From: Nitrospirota bacterium
GTDB taxonomy: Bacteria > Nitrospirota > Thermodesulfovibrionia > Thermodesulfovibrionales > Magnetobacteriaceae
Length of the DNA: 26,606 nucleotides
Assembly: GCA_015233265.1 (NCBI GenBank)
Contig: JADFXZ010000010.1
Coordinates: 1 to 26,606 of the forward strand
Direction of reading: 5' to 3'
The notes below the pieces were generated by a model. The model had not been told where the DNA came from. It ran no database searches and saw only the letters and a list, made by a program, of their open reading frames with translations. The position numbers and the translations under genes were made by a program. This document shows positions 15,436-23,421 of the stretch, piece after piece (position 1 is the stretch's first letter; each line of letters begins with the position of its first letter).

Positions 15436-16686
15436 ATGAATTTCTTCAAAGGGTTGTACGAGTTTTTTAAGAGCGCCTCCATAGCCCACGCTCAATGGGA
15501 TTATGAGGTATCTATGAGCATTATTAAAAACAAGAAGAAGATGCTCTGGATTATCATCGCCATACTGCCCATATTGCTTGTGGCTATGGCGGAGGCCGGT
15601 GGGATGTTGGGGGCAAAGACCGCATATGCCCCCGCGTTTTATTCGACGAAGATATTTGTAGTGTCAATCGCCATCGGGCTTGCCGCAGGGCTGATTACAG
15701 GCTGCATTGGGGCAGGTGGAGGGTTTATTATTACCCCGGCGCTGATGGCCGCCGGAGTCAAGGGAATTCTTGCCGTAGGAACTGATCTGTTTCATATCTT
15801 TGCAAAGGCAATTATGGGTACGACGGTGCACAAGAAATTGGGAAATGTCTCGGTAAAGCTGGCTGTCGCGTTTCTGGTTGGCTCAACCGGAGGCGCCCTC
15901 ATTGGGGGATTTATAAACAAGGGGCTGTATGACTATGACCCGCTTTTAAGTGAGGCATTTATAAGTCTGATTTATGCCGCGCTGCTTGGATTTCTAGGGT
16001 TTTATTCACTTATTGACTTTCTAAGGTCAAGAAAGGGTGTGGACACCGGCGACGCCCACGGCGCCGCACCTGCCGCCGCACCGGCTGTTACGATAAAGGT
16101 TCAGGCTATGAACATTCCCCCGATGATAACCTTTGACGAAGATTATGTGCCTGGGGGTAGGAAGATCTCAGGCGTCATCGTCGCGGCAGGCGGCGTTATC
16201 GTAGGCATAATGGCCGCTATAATGGGTGTTGGCGGTGGTTTTATTACGTTTCCAATGTTTGTTTACATCTTTGGCGTCTCTTCTATGACCACTGTTGGGA
16301 CGGACATTCTACAGATAATATTTACCGCTGGATTTGCGGCAATCACCCAGTACGCGATATATGGATATGTGTTTTATTCGCTGGCAATGGGGATGCTGCT
16401 TGGCTCGTTGATAGGCATTCAGGTCGGGGCTATGACCACGAAGGTCGTCAAGGGGATTCATATCAGAGGGTTTTATGCCATATCCATACTGGCCGGCTTT
16501 ATAAACAGGGTAGCGACACTGCCCAAAAAGCTTACTGAACTTGAGGTCGTACACATACCAAAGGGAATAAGCAGCGGCATAGAAACCTTTGGAGATATAA
16601 TCTTCTGGGTAGTGGTGGGATTTTTTGCGTTGTGGATATTCAGCAAGTTCTTTGGCAACATAAAGAAATTAAAAGAGGGGGCATAA
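15436..16686 (+). CDS. TSUP (TauE/SafE) family anion transporter
   Basis: 416 residues, ATG at 15436 after AGGAGGT. A roughly 35-residue cytoplasmic N-terminal extension precedes the first helix (about 36-52). The two internal repeats of the family are clear: GAGGGFIITP followed by GTDLFH (about 92-120), and GVGGGFITFP followed by GTDILQ in the second half, each starting a bundle of helices. A soluble loop rich in Ala/Pro separates the halves (about 205-245). TSUP proteins move sulfite, sulfonates, sulfoacetate and other organic or sulfur anions across the inner membrane. The substrate cannot be read from sequence. It is followed 3 bases later by a membrane protein that is probably a dedicated partner. 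Confidence 0.9.
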   Translation: MNFFKGLYEFFKSASIAHAQWDYEVSMSIIKNKKKMLWIIIAILPILLVAMAEAGGMLGAKTAYAPAFYSTKIFVVSIAIGLAAGLITGCIGAGGGFIITPALMAAGVKGILAVGTDLFHIFAKAIMGTTVHKKLGNVSVKLAVAFLVGSTGGALIGGFINKGLYDYDPLLSEAFISLIYAALLGFLGFYSLIDFLRSRKGVDTGDAHGAAPAAAPAVTIKVQAMNIPPMITFDEDYVPGGRKISGVIVAAGGVIVGIMAAIMGVGGGFITFPMFVYIFGVSSMTTVGTDILQIIFTAGFAAITQYAIYGYVFYSLAMGMLLGSLIGIQVGAMTTKVVKGIHIRGFYAISILAGFINRVATLPKKLTELEVVHIPKGISSGIETFGDIIFWVVVGFFALWIFSKFFGNIKKLKEGA

Positions 16687-16689
16687 GCT

Positions 16690-17403
16690 ATGTTAGTAGA
16701 AAATAAAAAGGCTTTTTCCTTGGGCGCTTTATATGCAATATCGTTTTTTGCGGTATTGGTACTGATATTTTCACCGGTATTTGGCGACGGTAGAAACGGG
16801 CTTGTGTTTTCAGACGATATGTTTAATAAACTCTCTAAGGGGTCTTCCTATTTTATCCCTAAGATAATAAAGGCTAACGACAAGAACATGGGCAAACAGT
16901 TCTCCGTCACTATAACGCTCGATAAGCCTGATGTAGTAGAAAAGGCCGCGGGGCAGTTTAAAAAGGCCGGAATCGACGTCCAGACGGACGCACTAACCTT
17001 AAAGATAACAGGAGACCTCGGCAAGCTGCTCGCAGTAATACTAAAAGACTCAGACTCTATGTTTAACAATGACTCAGGCAATTTAAAGGCCGCATACGGC
17101 TACGACGGCAAAGAGGTGCTCAATTACTGGTGGCAGGCGCTTTCCAAGATGGACAAGGCGTTAAAAAAGGATGGCAAGTTAGAACAGTCCAACGAAATCG
17201 GCTCAGTTATGAAAAAGGCCGTCGAACCGGCATATAACTTTTACGGGATTGAGTCCCAGAAGGTATCAGACAAAGTAGGCGTCATGTCCGGGCTCCTTGT
17301 CTTTTACGTCATCTATACGATGTGGTGGGGGTATGCGATATATTTCATGTTTGAAGGGCTTGGACTTTCGATGAAAAAGGCCAAGGTAAAAAAAGAGATA
17401 TAG
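16690..17403 (+). CDS. Membrane protein of unknown function, partner of the TSUP transporter
   Basis: 237 residues, not recognised as a named family. One hydrophobic helix is near the N-terminus (about 11-30) and one near the C-terminus (about 203-225, LLVFYVIYTMWWGYAIYF). They flank a roughly 170-residue soluble domain that should face the periplasm, and the tail is very basic (MKKAKVKKEI). The soluble part has alternating beta/alpha patterns (QFSVTITLDKPDVVEKAAGQ, IDVQTDALTLKITG) suggestive of a small ferredoxin-like fold. It starts 3 bases after the TSUP stop, using the AGAGGGGG at the transporter's 3' end as ribosome site, so the two are translated together. A periplasmic substrate-binding or gating subunit is a hypothesis. 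Confidence 0.75.
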   Translation: MLVENKKAFSLGALYAISFFAVLVLIFSPVFGDGRNGLVFSDDMFNKLSKGSSYFIPKIIKANDKNMGKQFSVTITLDKPDVVEKAAGQFKKAGIDVQTDALTLKITGDLGKLLAVILKDSDSMFNNDSGNLKAAYGYDGKEVLNYWWQALSKMDKALKKDGKLEQSNEIGSVMKKAVEPAYNFYGIESQKVSDKVGVMSGLLVFYVIYTMWWGYAIYFMFEGLGLSMKKAKVKKEI

Positions 17404-17411
17404 AAACCGCA

Positions 17412-17455
17412 GGCCGGTGCTGGCTAATTAGTCATACGCATCCCCAGCGCCGGCC
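17412..17455. terminator. GC-rich hairpin between convergent genes (possible bidirectional terminator)
   Basis: GGCCGGTGCTGG (17412-17423) faces CCAGCGCCGGCC (17444-17455), 11 of 12 pairs plus a G-T wobble, with a 20-base loop containing the SLC13 stop codon. There is no T-run on either side, so termination is plausible but unproven. Confidence 0.4.
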
Positions 17456-18929
17456 ATATTACCAGGACAGCCGCGGCTAATATAAGAAACAAAACAACGC
17501 TCATCATCATACCTATAGTAAAGAATTCACGCGCAGTAAACTGTTTCGATTCAAAGGCGATTGCGTTGGATGCCGAGCTTCTGATAAGCAAAAAAGGCAT
17601 CGCCGACGCAAAAGATATGGTGAAGAAAACGGCCTCGTGCGTAACGCCGGCATATTTGGACATAACAAGCCCAACCGGTAGTATAATCACAACGGCAGCC
17701 GCGTTTGTCAGCACATTGGAAAAAATTACGACCACAACGGCAAGCAGCATGACAAAGGTAAACCAATGGAGTTTTGCGGTCATCGCAACACAGCTAACGG
17801 CAATCCACGCCGAGGCCCCTGTCTCCCATAGGCAATATCCTATGCTCATCGTCCCGCCAAAAAACAATACAATGTTCCACGGCACATCCTCGAGGTGTTT
17901 AAGCTCCATCAGCTTAAAGATGAAAATCAGAGCCGTAGACAGCAGCATCAGCCCTGACTTATCCAATTGCGCAAGCGCTGCTATGCTGCGGCTGATAAGC
18001 AGTAATATCACAACTGAAGCTAATATAATCATAACCTGAATTTCCTTACCTGTCATAGACCCAAGCTCCGCGTACAGCTCTTTAAACTTATCGCTTAATC
18101 CACTTAGCGATTTCCTGTTGGGTCTGAATAAAACGGCAATAAATACCCAAATAAATAGTATTGTTATCCAACCAATCAAAGACATATATTTCGTATAACC
18201 GGCAAATGAAATCTCCCTCTGTAGAACCTCTTTGAATATCGCCGCAGATAAAATCGCCCGCGGGGCGCTAAACAGTGTGAATATACTTGCCGCCCCGGCT
18301 GAAAAGGCCATGCCCATAAACAGACCCTTTCCAAACCTCGTGGGTAGATCCTCACGCCTGTAAAAAGAATAAATCGCCCATATCAAGGGGAATATGGCCG
18401 CAGAGGACGATGTGTTTGACATAAAGTGAGATAAAAAGGCCATAACGAAAAATGTCCCCCCGTATATCATTAATGTATTCTCACCAATGATTGACAAGAT
18501 TTTATATGCAATCCTCCTTGTCAGCCCAGTACCGGTAAAGGCCATCCCAATGATGATAGAGGCAAAAATGAACACAACAGCCGGGTCCATGTAATCATTA
18601 AAAACCCTTTTAGCGTCTCTTATGCTGAAAATTACTTGCAGCGCCCCCATTATAAGGGCAGTAACGCCGGCGGGCAGCACCTCAAAATACCACCATATTG
18701 CTGCCAACAACAACACTGCGATGGCAGCCCTGCCCTGCGTGCTTAATGAAAATCTCGCCCCTGAGGGGTCAACCGCGTCAGGGAGCGCCGGAGCAAAGTA
18801 AATCACAAAAAACACTACAAGACCCAAAATGATACAAGACACCCGTTTCCAATCAGTCTTGGCCTTTGGCCTCGATACTCCCAGCGCCTGCGAGAAACCA
18901 GAAGGGGCGTTGACAATCTTCTGCGGCAT
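17424..18929 (-). CDS. SLC13/DASS family sodium-coupled anion symporter
   Basis: 501 residues with about twelve hydrophobic segments after a cytoplasmic N-terminus. The paired Ser-Asn-Thr type ligand and sodium motifs of the divalent anion:sodium symporter family are visible: SNTSSSAAIFPL in the first half and SNVLTNAAAVVIILP in the second. Family members import sulfate, phosphate or C4/C6 dicarboxylates with sodium. The substrate is not decidable here. It starts with ATG overlapping the stop of the upstream CBS gene by one base (TAATG), so transporter and CBS protein are coupled. With the convergent TSUP transporter, the locus carries two unrelated anion carriers. Confidence 0.92.
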   Translation of the reverse strand: MPQKIVNAPSGFSQALGVSRPKAKTDWKRVSCIILGLVVFFVIYFAPALPDAVDPSGARFSLSTQGRAAIAVLLLAAIWWYFEVLPAGVTALIMGALQVIFSIRDAKRVFNDYMDPAVVFIFASIIIGMAFTGTGLTRRIAYKILSIIGENTLMIYGGTFFVMAFLSHFMSNTSSSAAIFPLIWAIYSFYRREDLPTRFGKGLFMGMAFSAGAASIFTLFSAPRAILSAAIFKEVLQREISFAGYTKYMSLIGWITILFIWVFIAVLFRPNRKSLSGLSDKFKELYAELGSMTGKEIQVMIILASVVILLLISRSIAALAQLDKSGLMLLSTALIFIFKLMELKHLEDVPWNIVLFFGGTMSIGYCLWETGASAWIAVSCVAMTAKLHWFTFVMLLAVVVVIFSNVLTNAAAVVIILPVGLVMSKYAGVTHEAVFFTISFASAMPFLLIRSSASNAIAFESKQFTAREFFTIGMMMSVVLFLILAAAVLVIWPALGMRMTN

Positions 18930-19453
18930 TATCTTATGTCTCCCTTACACACGGCCCCGGAGAACTCATTAAAAATATCTATCAGTGTAACTATTCCTAC
19001 CAGCTTCTTTTTATCTTCCAGCACGGGCAGCAAAGACAGACCGTTTCTGAGCATTGTATAAGCGGCTTTAGCAATATGCTCATCCGTACCGGAGAAATGC
19101 TCTATGGGATCCAGGATTTCACTTACAGGTCTTTGCACTAACTCCTTGTTGGACATATCAAACATCGTATCCCAAACAAGAGACAGAGCTAAGTCGCCAT
19201 CAAGCCCTGAATTTTGCTGTGAAGACATTTTAATAAACACCGGCTCCAAACCCTTCAGTATCTCTTTTATGCCAAGCGTGCCTACAAGATGGTATTTTTC
19301 CTCAAATACCAGCACAACAATCTGTTGGGGCTCCTTCTCAAGCCCGGCGCTTTTTATTATTCCTATGGCCTGTCTGATTGTAAACCAATAGGGTATGTGC
19401 GGGAATTCGAAGATGTCTTTCATCAGGTCTTTCACTCTCTTATCGGTTGACAT
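18929..19453 (-). CDS. Two-CBS-domain regulatory protein
   Basis: 174 residues forming a CBS pair (Bateman module) with nothing else. The first repeat is about 8-72 (VKDLMKDIFEFPHI, then VFEEKYHLVGTLGIKEIL), and the second about 105-165 (VSEILDPIEHFSGTDEHIAKAAYTML, then LPVLEDKKKLVGIVTLIDIF). Such modules bind adenine nucleotides and gate partner enzymes or transporters. Its one-base overlap with the SLC13 gene suggests it senses energy state for that transporter; this is inference. GGAGGT lies a few bases upstream of the ATG. An insertion between the repeats (MSSQQNSGLDGD) is unusual but short. Confidence 0.88.
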   Translation of the reverse strand: MSTDKRVKDLMKDIFEFPHIPYWFTIRQAIGIIKSAGLEKEPQQIVVLVFEEKYHLVGTLGIKEILKGLEPVFIKMSSQQNSGLDGDLALSLVWDTMFDMSNKELVQRPVSEILDPIEHFSGTDEHIAKAAYTMLRNGLSLLPVLEDKKKLVGIVTLIDIFNEFSGAVCKGDIR

Positions 19454-19505
19454 AATTATTTATACCTCCAGTTATTGCAACAGGCGCTCATATATGGTAT
19501 CATAT

Positions 19506-19540
19506 ATTATAGTATAATTAAAATCATGGGATTCTTTCAA
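19506..19540 (-). promoter_or_regulatory. Minus-strand half of a bidirectional promoter (CBS-SLC13)
   Basis: On the minus strand, TTGAAA (19540-19535) and TATACT (19516-19511) are 18 bases apart, about 58 bases before the CBS start. The palindromic core ATTATAGTATAAT (19506-19518) gives -10-like hexamers on both strands. Confidence 0.5.
19513..19518 (+). promoter_or_regulatory. -10 element placing transcription start at the ATG of the PEP-synthase-like gene
   Basis: TATAAT at 19513-19518 lies only 7 bases before the ATG at 19526, so the mRNA would begin at or next to the start codon. No ribosome site precedes either that ATG or the upstream TTG at 19475. No good -35 was found. Confidence 0.4.
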
Positions 19541-22084
19541 AAAATATTAGATAAATTTTCCGGAGCTTCGGCTGACACTGGCTATGCCGCGCAAAAGGAG
19601 GTATTTACCAGAAGGTATGCCTCTTTTTGCGCCCTTCTAAGCGCTAATAACGCCATTCTAAAGACAATGGCCGACATGGAGGACAAACTCTCTGGCGAAT
19701 ACCTGATTGACCGGCGGTATATTGTCCAAAACGCCGCGGTTATATCCAGCAGTGTGAAAGAAGTAATTGACAGATTGAACGATGTTGCAGAGGGTAAATA
19801 CACTGCATTGTACGAAAGATACCAACAGATAAGTCTTGGCGTAGAAGAGGCGTTTATAAGGAGACGGCCTGTTTCTGACGGCAGCCTTACTGTCTCATTT
19901 GACGCCTTAAATAGGACCATGGCCAACCTTGCAGGGGGTAAAAACGCAAACCTTGGCGAAATGAAAACTACAGTCCCTGTCCCTGTTCCCAGGGGCTTTG
20001 CCATAACCTCAACCGCATACATACGGTTCATGCAGCATAATGGTTTTCTGGATAAGATAAATCGTTGCATGAGCGGCCTGTCTGCAGATAACATGGAGGC
20101 GCTCAGGGCAGCAAGCAAGCAGATAAAGGAACAGATACTCGCCGCGGAAATCCCGCCTGATATGAACTCGGCCATTATGGACATGTACGAAACGGTTTTC
20201 CAGGGCAGCGACATACCCGTATCAATAAGAAGCAGCGCAATTGAGGAGGACGACGAGTTCAGTTTTGCCGGTCAGTATTCCACATATCTAAACATCAATA
20301 AGGCAGACATCCTGCAAAAATATAAGGCCGTCATAGCAAGCCTTTTTTCAGACAACGCGATTTTCTATTACAAAACAAAAGGATTTAAAGAAAGCGATAT
20401 GGCTATGGCCGTAGGCGTAGTGGAGATGGTCAATGCACGGGCGGGCGGTGTCATGTATACAAACGACCCGAATGACCCTGCTGTCCACAACATAATAATA
20501 AACGCCGCATGGGGGCTTGGCACAACTATCGTTGACGGCTCTGCCGAGGCTCAGACATACACGCTAGTCAAAGAACCTGAATTAAAACTCATCTCAAGCA
20601 ATATACCGCAACAGGCAATCATGGCTGTTTGTAATGAAACAGGCAGCATAGACGAGGCGCAAACGCCAGAGGCACAACTGGGGATGCCCTCAATTTCTGA
20701 CACGGAAATAATGCAGCTGTCCAAATACGCGCAGACACTTGAGGGACACTTCGGGCTGCCACAAGACATCGAGTGGGCAATTGACCACAATGGTCAGCTG
20801 TTCTTTCTTCAAACAAGACCGTTACACATTTATGCGCATGAAACAACGCTCGCTGTACCGACTGAGGTCAGAGGGCATGAGCGGCTTATCGAAAAGGGTG
20901 TTGTCACCTGTAAAGGCGTAGGACACGGAAAGGCCTTTATCATTCGAAGAGAAGATGATTTGTTTGATTTTCCCGAAGGAGGAGTTCTCATTGCCAGAAC
21001 AACATCGCCACGATACGTAACTGTGATGAACAAGGCGGCGGCGATAGTTACAAACATTGGCGGTGCAACCGGGCACATGGCATCACTGGCGAGGGAATAT
21101 CAGGTGCCGACACTACTCAATACCGAAATAGCCACTGAGGTAATCAGGCATGGACAGGAGATAACAGTTGACGCGGTAAATGGCTATGTCTATGACGGAT
21201 ATGTAAGTGAGCTTATAGACAATTATGAAAATAAACCAAACCCATTTAGAGATACACTTCTGTTTAGAATATTATCACAGGTACTTAAATGGATAGTGCC
21301 GTTAAACCTCATCCACCCTGAGGCGGAGCAGTTCAGTCCTGCAAATTGCTCCACCTACCATGACATTACGAGGTTTGCCCACGAGAAGGCCATGCAGCAC
21401 ATGTTTCTATTGACTGATGTTGCATCGGTACAGTCAGGGTTTGGCGCTATGAGGATGGTTACCGGCCTGCCTATAGACTTATATGTTATTGACCTTGGAG
21501 GCGGCATTGAAGGTACACCTAAGAAGTTAAACCCCGAGCATATACGCTGCATACCGTTTAACGCGTTTTTCACTGGGCTTACCGCCATGCCGTGGCCACA
21601 GGGCAGGCCGCTTGATGTAGGGGGTTTTATGGGCATGGTAGCGCATTCGGCCTCAATGAACGAGGCACAGATTGACGAGATGGCCAAGTGCAGTTTTATA
21701 TTTCTTTCCGACCACTATATGAATTTCTCGATAAGGCTTGGCTATCACTTGTCATTAGTGGAGGCATATGTCAGCGATAATTTAAATGACAACTATATAA
21801 AGTTTCACTTTAATGGCGGCGGAGCACAGCTCGATAGGCGCCTTCGCAGGGTCAGCCTTATTGCCGAGATACTTAGAGAGATAGAGTTTGATTCAATAGT
21901 CGTAGCGGGCGATGTGATTGACGCGCGCCTGTCAAAATACAAAAGGCATCTGATTCAACAGAAGCTCACGATTATGGGTAAATTAACAGTTTACACTAAA
22001 CAGCTGGACATGGTCATGTATAACGACTCAGTAGCTGACCACTATAAGACTGAATTCATAAAAGAACATATCTCTGGGGTATGA
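19526..22084 (+). CDS. PEP-synthase-like phosphotransferase with a divergent C-terminal domain
   Basis: 852 residues from ATG 19526; a TTG at 19475 would add 17 hydrophobic residues and has no ribosome site. Residues about 120-430 form the ATP-grasp (PPDK_N) domain: GGKNANLGEM (K139), IRSSAIEEDDEFSFAGQYST (R235), WGLGTTIVDG and DIEWAIDHNGQLFFLQTRPL. The swivelling phosphohistidine domain follows with NIGGATGHMASLARE (H517). Normal PEP synthase then has a PEP/pyruvate-binding TIM barrel with a catalytic cysteine. Here that is replaced by about 290 residues without its signatures, including DLGGGIEGTPKKL, GGFMGMVAHSASMNEA and HFNGGGAQLDRR. So ATP-dependent histidine phosphorylation should work, but the acceptor may not be pyruvate; rifampin phosphotransferase shows such re-use. 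It is divergent from the CBS-SLC13 pair across a shared promoter region. Confidence 0.86.
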   Translation: MGFFQKILDKFSGASADTGYAAQKEVFTRRYASFCALLSANNAILKTMADMEDKLSGEYLIDRRYIVQNAAVISSSVKEVIDRLNDVAEGKYTALYERYQQISLGVEEAFIRRRPVSDGSLTVSFDALNRTMANLAGGKNANLGEMKTTVPVPVPRGFAITSTAYIRFMQHNGFLDKINRCMSGLSADNMEALRAASKQIKEQILAAEIPPDMNSAIMDMYETVFQGSDIPVSIRSSAIEEDDEFSFAGQYSTYLNINKADILQKYKAVIASLFSDNAIFYYKTKGFKESDMAMAVGVVEMVNARAGGVMYTNDPNDPAVHNIIINAAWGLGTTIVDGSAEAQTYTLVKEPELKLISSNIPQQAIMAVCNETGSIDEAQTPEAQLGMPSISDTEIMQLSKYAQTLEGHFGLPQDIEWAIDHNGQLFFLQTRPLHIYAHETTLAVPTEVRGHERLIEKGVVTCKGVGHGKAFIIRREDDLFDFPEGGVLIARTTSPRYVTVMNKAAAIVTNIGGATGHMASLAREYQVPTLLNTEIATEVIRHGQEITVDAVNGYVYDGYVSELIDNYENKPNPFRDTLLFRILSQVLKWIVPLNLIHPEAEQFSPANCSTYHDITRFAHEKAMQHMFLLTDVASVQSGFGAMRMVTGLPIDLYVIDLGGGIEGTPKKLNPEHIRCIPFNAFFTGLTAMPWPQGRPLDVGGFMGMVAHSASMNEAQIDEMAKCSFIFLSDHYMNFSIRLGYHLSLVEAYVSDNLNDNYIKFHFNGGGAQLDRRLRRVSLIAEILREIEFDSIVVAGDVIDARLSKYKRHLIQQKLTIMGKLTVYTKQLDMVMYNDSVADHYKTEFIKEHISGV

Positions 22085-22199
22085 TTAATAAATTTGCCAA
22101 ATATCCAGTAACGTGAAAGCAAGACAAATTTGTTCTGACGGATAAAACAAGTTTTCACTGGAAGTTGCAATGATTTCTGTACTGTCCTTTTCGTAGTTC

Positions 22200-22515
22200 G
22201 TCATTCCGGCTTGTCCGGAATCTGTCTTTATATCTCAGAATTGGAAAAATCATCATGAAACAATCATTTAAGGGACGATTCCGGACAACAGACTGTGTCA
22301 CAATAGATTCCGAGATTGTTCATGCAAATTAGAATCATCCTGAGCCTGTCGAAGGATGCTCCTTTGTATGTCATTTCCCCATACATCGGCAATCCTTCGA
22401 CAAGCTCAGGATGATTCGACAGGATGATTTCAGACGAAGAATCATTTTTACTGTCTTTTTAGTGATTTGATGTGGTTGGTTTTCTATTGTGACACAGTCT
22501 GCAAGCCGGAATGAC
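22200..22515. repeat. Composite of nested inverted repeats (MITE/REP-like), non-coding
   Basis: Outer arms GTCATTCCGGCTTG (22200-22213) and CAAGCCGGAATGAC (22502-22515) match perfectly. Inside are a perfect 12-base pair (22211-22222 with 22277-22288), a perfect 18-base pair CAGACTGTGTCACAATAG (22289-22306 with 22484-22501) and 25-base arms with one mismatch (22333-22357 with 22392-22416) built on TCCTGAGCCTGTCGAAGGAT. ATTCCGG/CCGGAAT also folds locally at 22203-22221. No transposase is encoded. The remainder of 22085-22716 holds only the promoter for the next gene. Confidence 0.85.
22289..22501. mobile_element. Putative 213-bp MITE with 18-bp perfect terminal inverted repeats
   Basis: The 18-base ends face each other and enclose a 25-base-arm hairpin. 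The same end sequence occurs beside the IS1380 remnant near 9502-9540, which suggests a non-autonomous element mobilised by a related transposase. No clear target duplication was found. Confidence 0.5.
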
Positions 22516-22603
22516 AGAAATGGACAACGATGGCAACAAGATAAGCAACTACCGCTTACTTGTGATGGAGAATAAATATATCGTAACATGACAGTTCGGC
22601 CTC

Positions 22604-22632
22604 TTGACAAAACAATATAAATAATATACAAT
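22604..22632 (+). promoter_or_regulatory. Promoter for the tandem-repeat protein gene
   Basis: TTGACA (22604-22609) and TACAAT (22627-22632) with the ideal 17-base spacing, 85 bases before the ATG at 22717. GGAGGT precedes the start by a few bases. Confidence 0.6.
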
Positions 22633-22716
22633 ATAACTATGAGCAGTTGTGCAGTTGGTCCGATGGGCGCGCTGTTGGGGCGTTAGAGGCGCTGTGCAAA
22701 TGATGGAGGTATTAAG

Positions 22717-23421
22717 ATGGTGACCGTGGATTCTTTAAACACCAATTCTATCACTAACTCCTTGCTGAACATGTTTGGCACACCGGCAGCTTCCAGCTCA
22801 GCTACCCAGTCCAGTTCGCAATCTGGTGCCGTCGGCTCTACATCGGCCAATTCTAACCCCGCATATCAGGTAAACATTTCATCTCTGGCATCAAATCTTG
22901 CAAGCGGGATTGTCTCAGCCAATCTCTCGGCGTCGCCCTTGGACGCCCTTACTCAGGAGATGGCGTACCTGAACATGACGGCTCAATCCAGTATTAATCC
23001 TATATTTACAAATTCCTTTGTTAATCCTGGAATTGTTGGCAGCATAAATTCAAACTCTCTCTCGGCGTCGCCCTTGGATGCCCTTACTCAGGATATGACA
23101 TCTCTGAACATGACGGCGCAATCCAATATTAATCCTGTATTTGCAAATTCCTTTATTAACCCGGGGACTGTTGACAGCATAAATACAAACTCTTATCAGG
23201 CGATGTCATCCGCGTTAAACTCTATCGGAGGTGATTTAACCAATGCAGGCTCGTTACAACAATCGGGGCAGCAGTCCAATCCCTTATTGATTAACGCCAC
23301 CACAGGGGTTAGTTCAGCTGCGAATAACTTACTACATGGCAACCAACAGTTTCAATCCTTTGCCAGTACGGTTCGTGGGTTATTGGCAAATCCAAATTCG
23401 ATTTTTAGTTCTACAGCTTAG
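22717..23421 (+). CDS. Ser/Asn-rich protein with two 45-residue tandem repeats, function unknown
   Basis: 234 residues, not recognised. Composition is strongly biased to Ser, Asn, Ala, Thr, Leu and Gln, with almost no Lys, Arg or Cys. There is no signal peptide or membrane helix. Two tandem repeats of exactly 45 residues (135 bases, 22924-23058 and 23059-23193) share LSASPLDALTQ, LNMTAQS, INP and the SINxNS ending; the region before and after is low-complexity Ser/Asn. The bias resembles flagellar hook-length, cell-surface or type I-secreted proteins, but no family motif supports any of them. It has a good promoter and ribosome site, so it is probably expressed. Its stop overlaps the stop of convergent pyrF by a few bases. 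Confidence 0.75.
   Translation: MVTVDSLNTNSITNSLLNMFGTPAASSSATQSSSQSGAVGSTSANSNPAYQVNISSLASNLASGIVSANLSASPLDALTQEMAYLNMTAQSSINPIFTNSFVNPGIVGSINSNSLSASPLDALTQDMTSLNMTAQSNINPVFANSFINPGTVDSINTNSYQAMSSALNSIGGDLTNAGSLQQSGQQSNPLLINATTGVSSAANNLLHGNQQFQSFASTVRGLLANPNSIFSSTA
22924..23193 (+). repeat. Two tandem 135-bp repeats inside the Ser/Asn-rich gene
   Basis: Each unit begins CTCTCGGCGTCGCCCTTGGA. The period is exactly 135 bases, a multiple of three, and the copies are similar but not identical, so the duplication is not brand new. Confidence 0.9.

Noticed and set aside
19475..19525. 17-residue hydrophobic N-terminal extension of the PEP-synthase-like protein
   Set aside because: It is translated from an A/T-rich promoter palindrome, has a TTG start and no ribosome site.
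19582..20214. 210-residue minus-strand frame
   Set aside because: It is a shadow of the ATP-grasp domain gene, Ser-rich as antisense frames here often are, and has no recognisable domain.
22200..22515. CRISPR array
   Set aside because: The repeats are inverted and of different lengths, with no regular spacer pattern and no cas genes.
22371..22631. 86-residue minus-strand gene
   Set aside because: It lies across the palindromic repeats and the promoter of the next gene.
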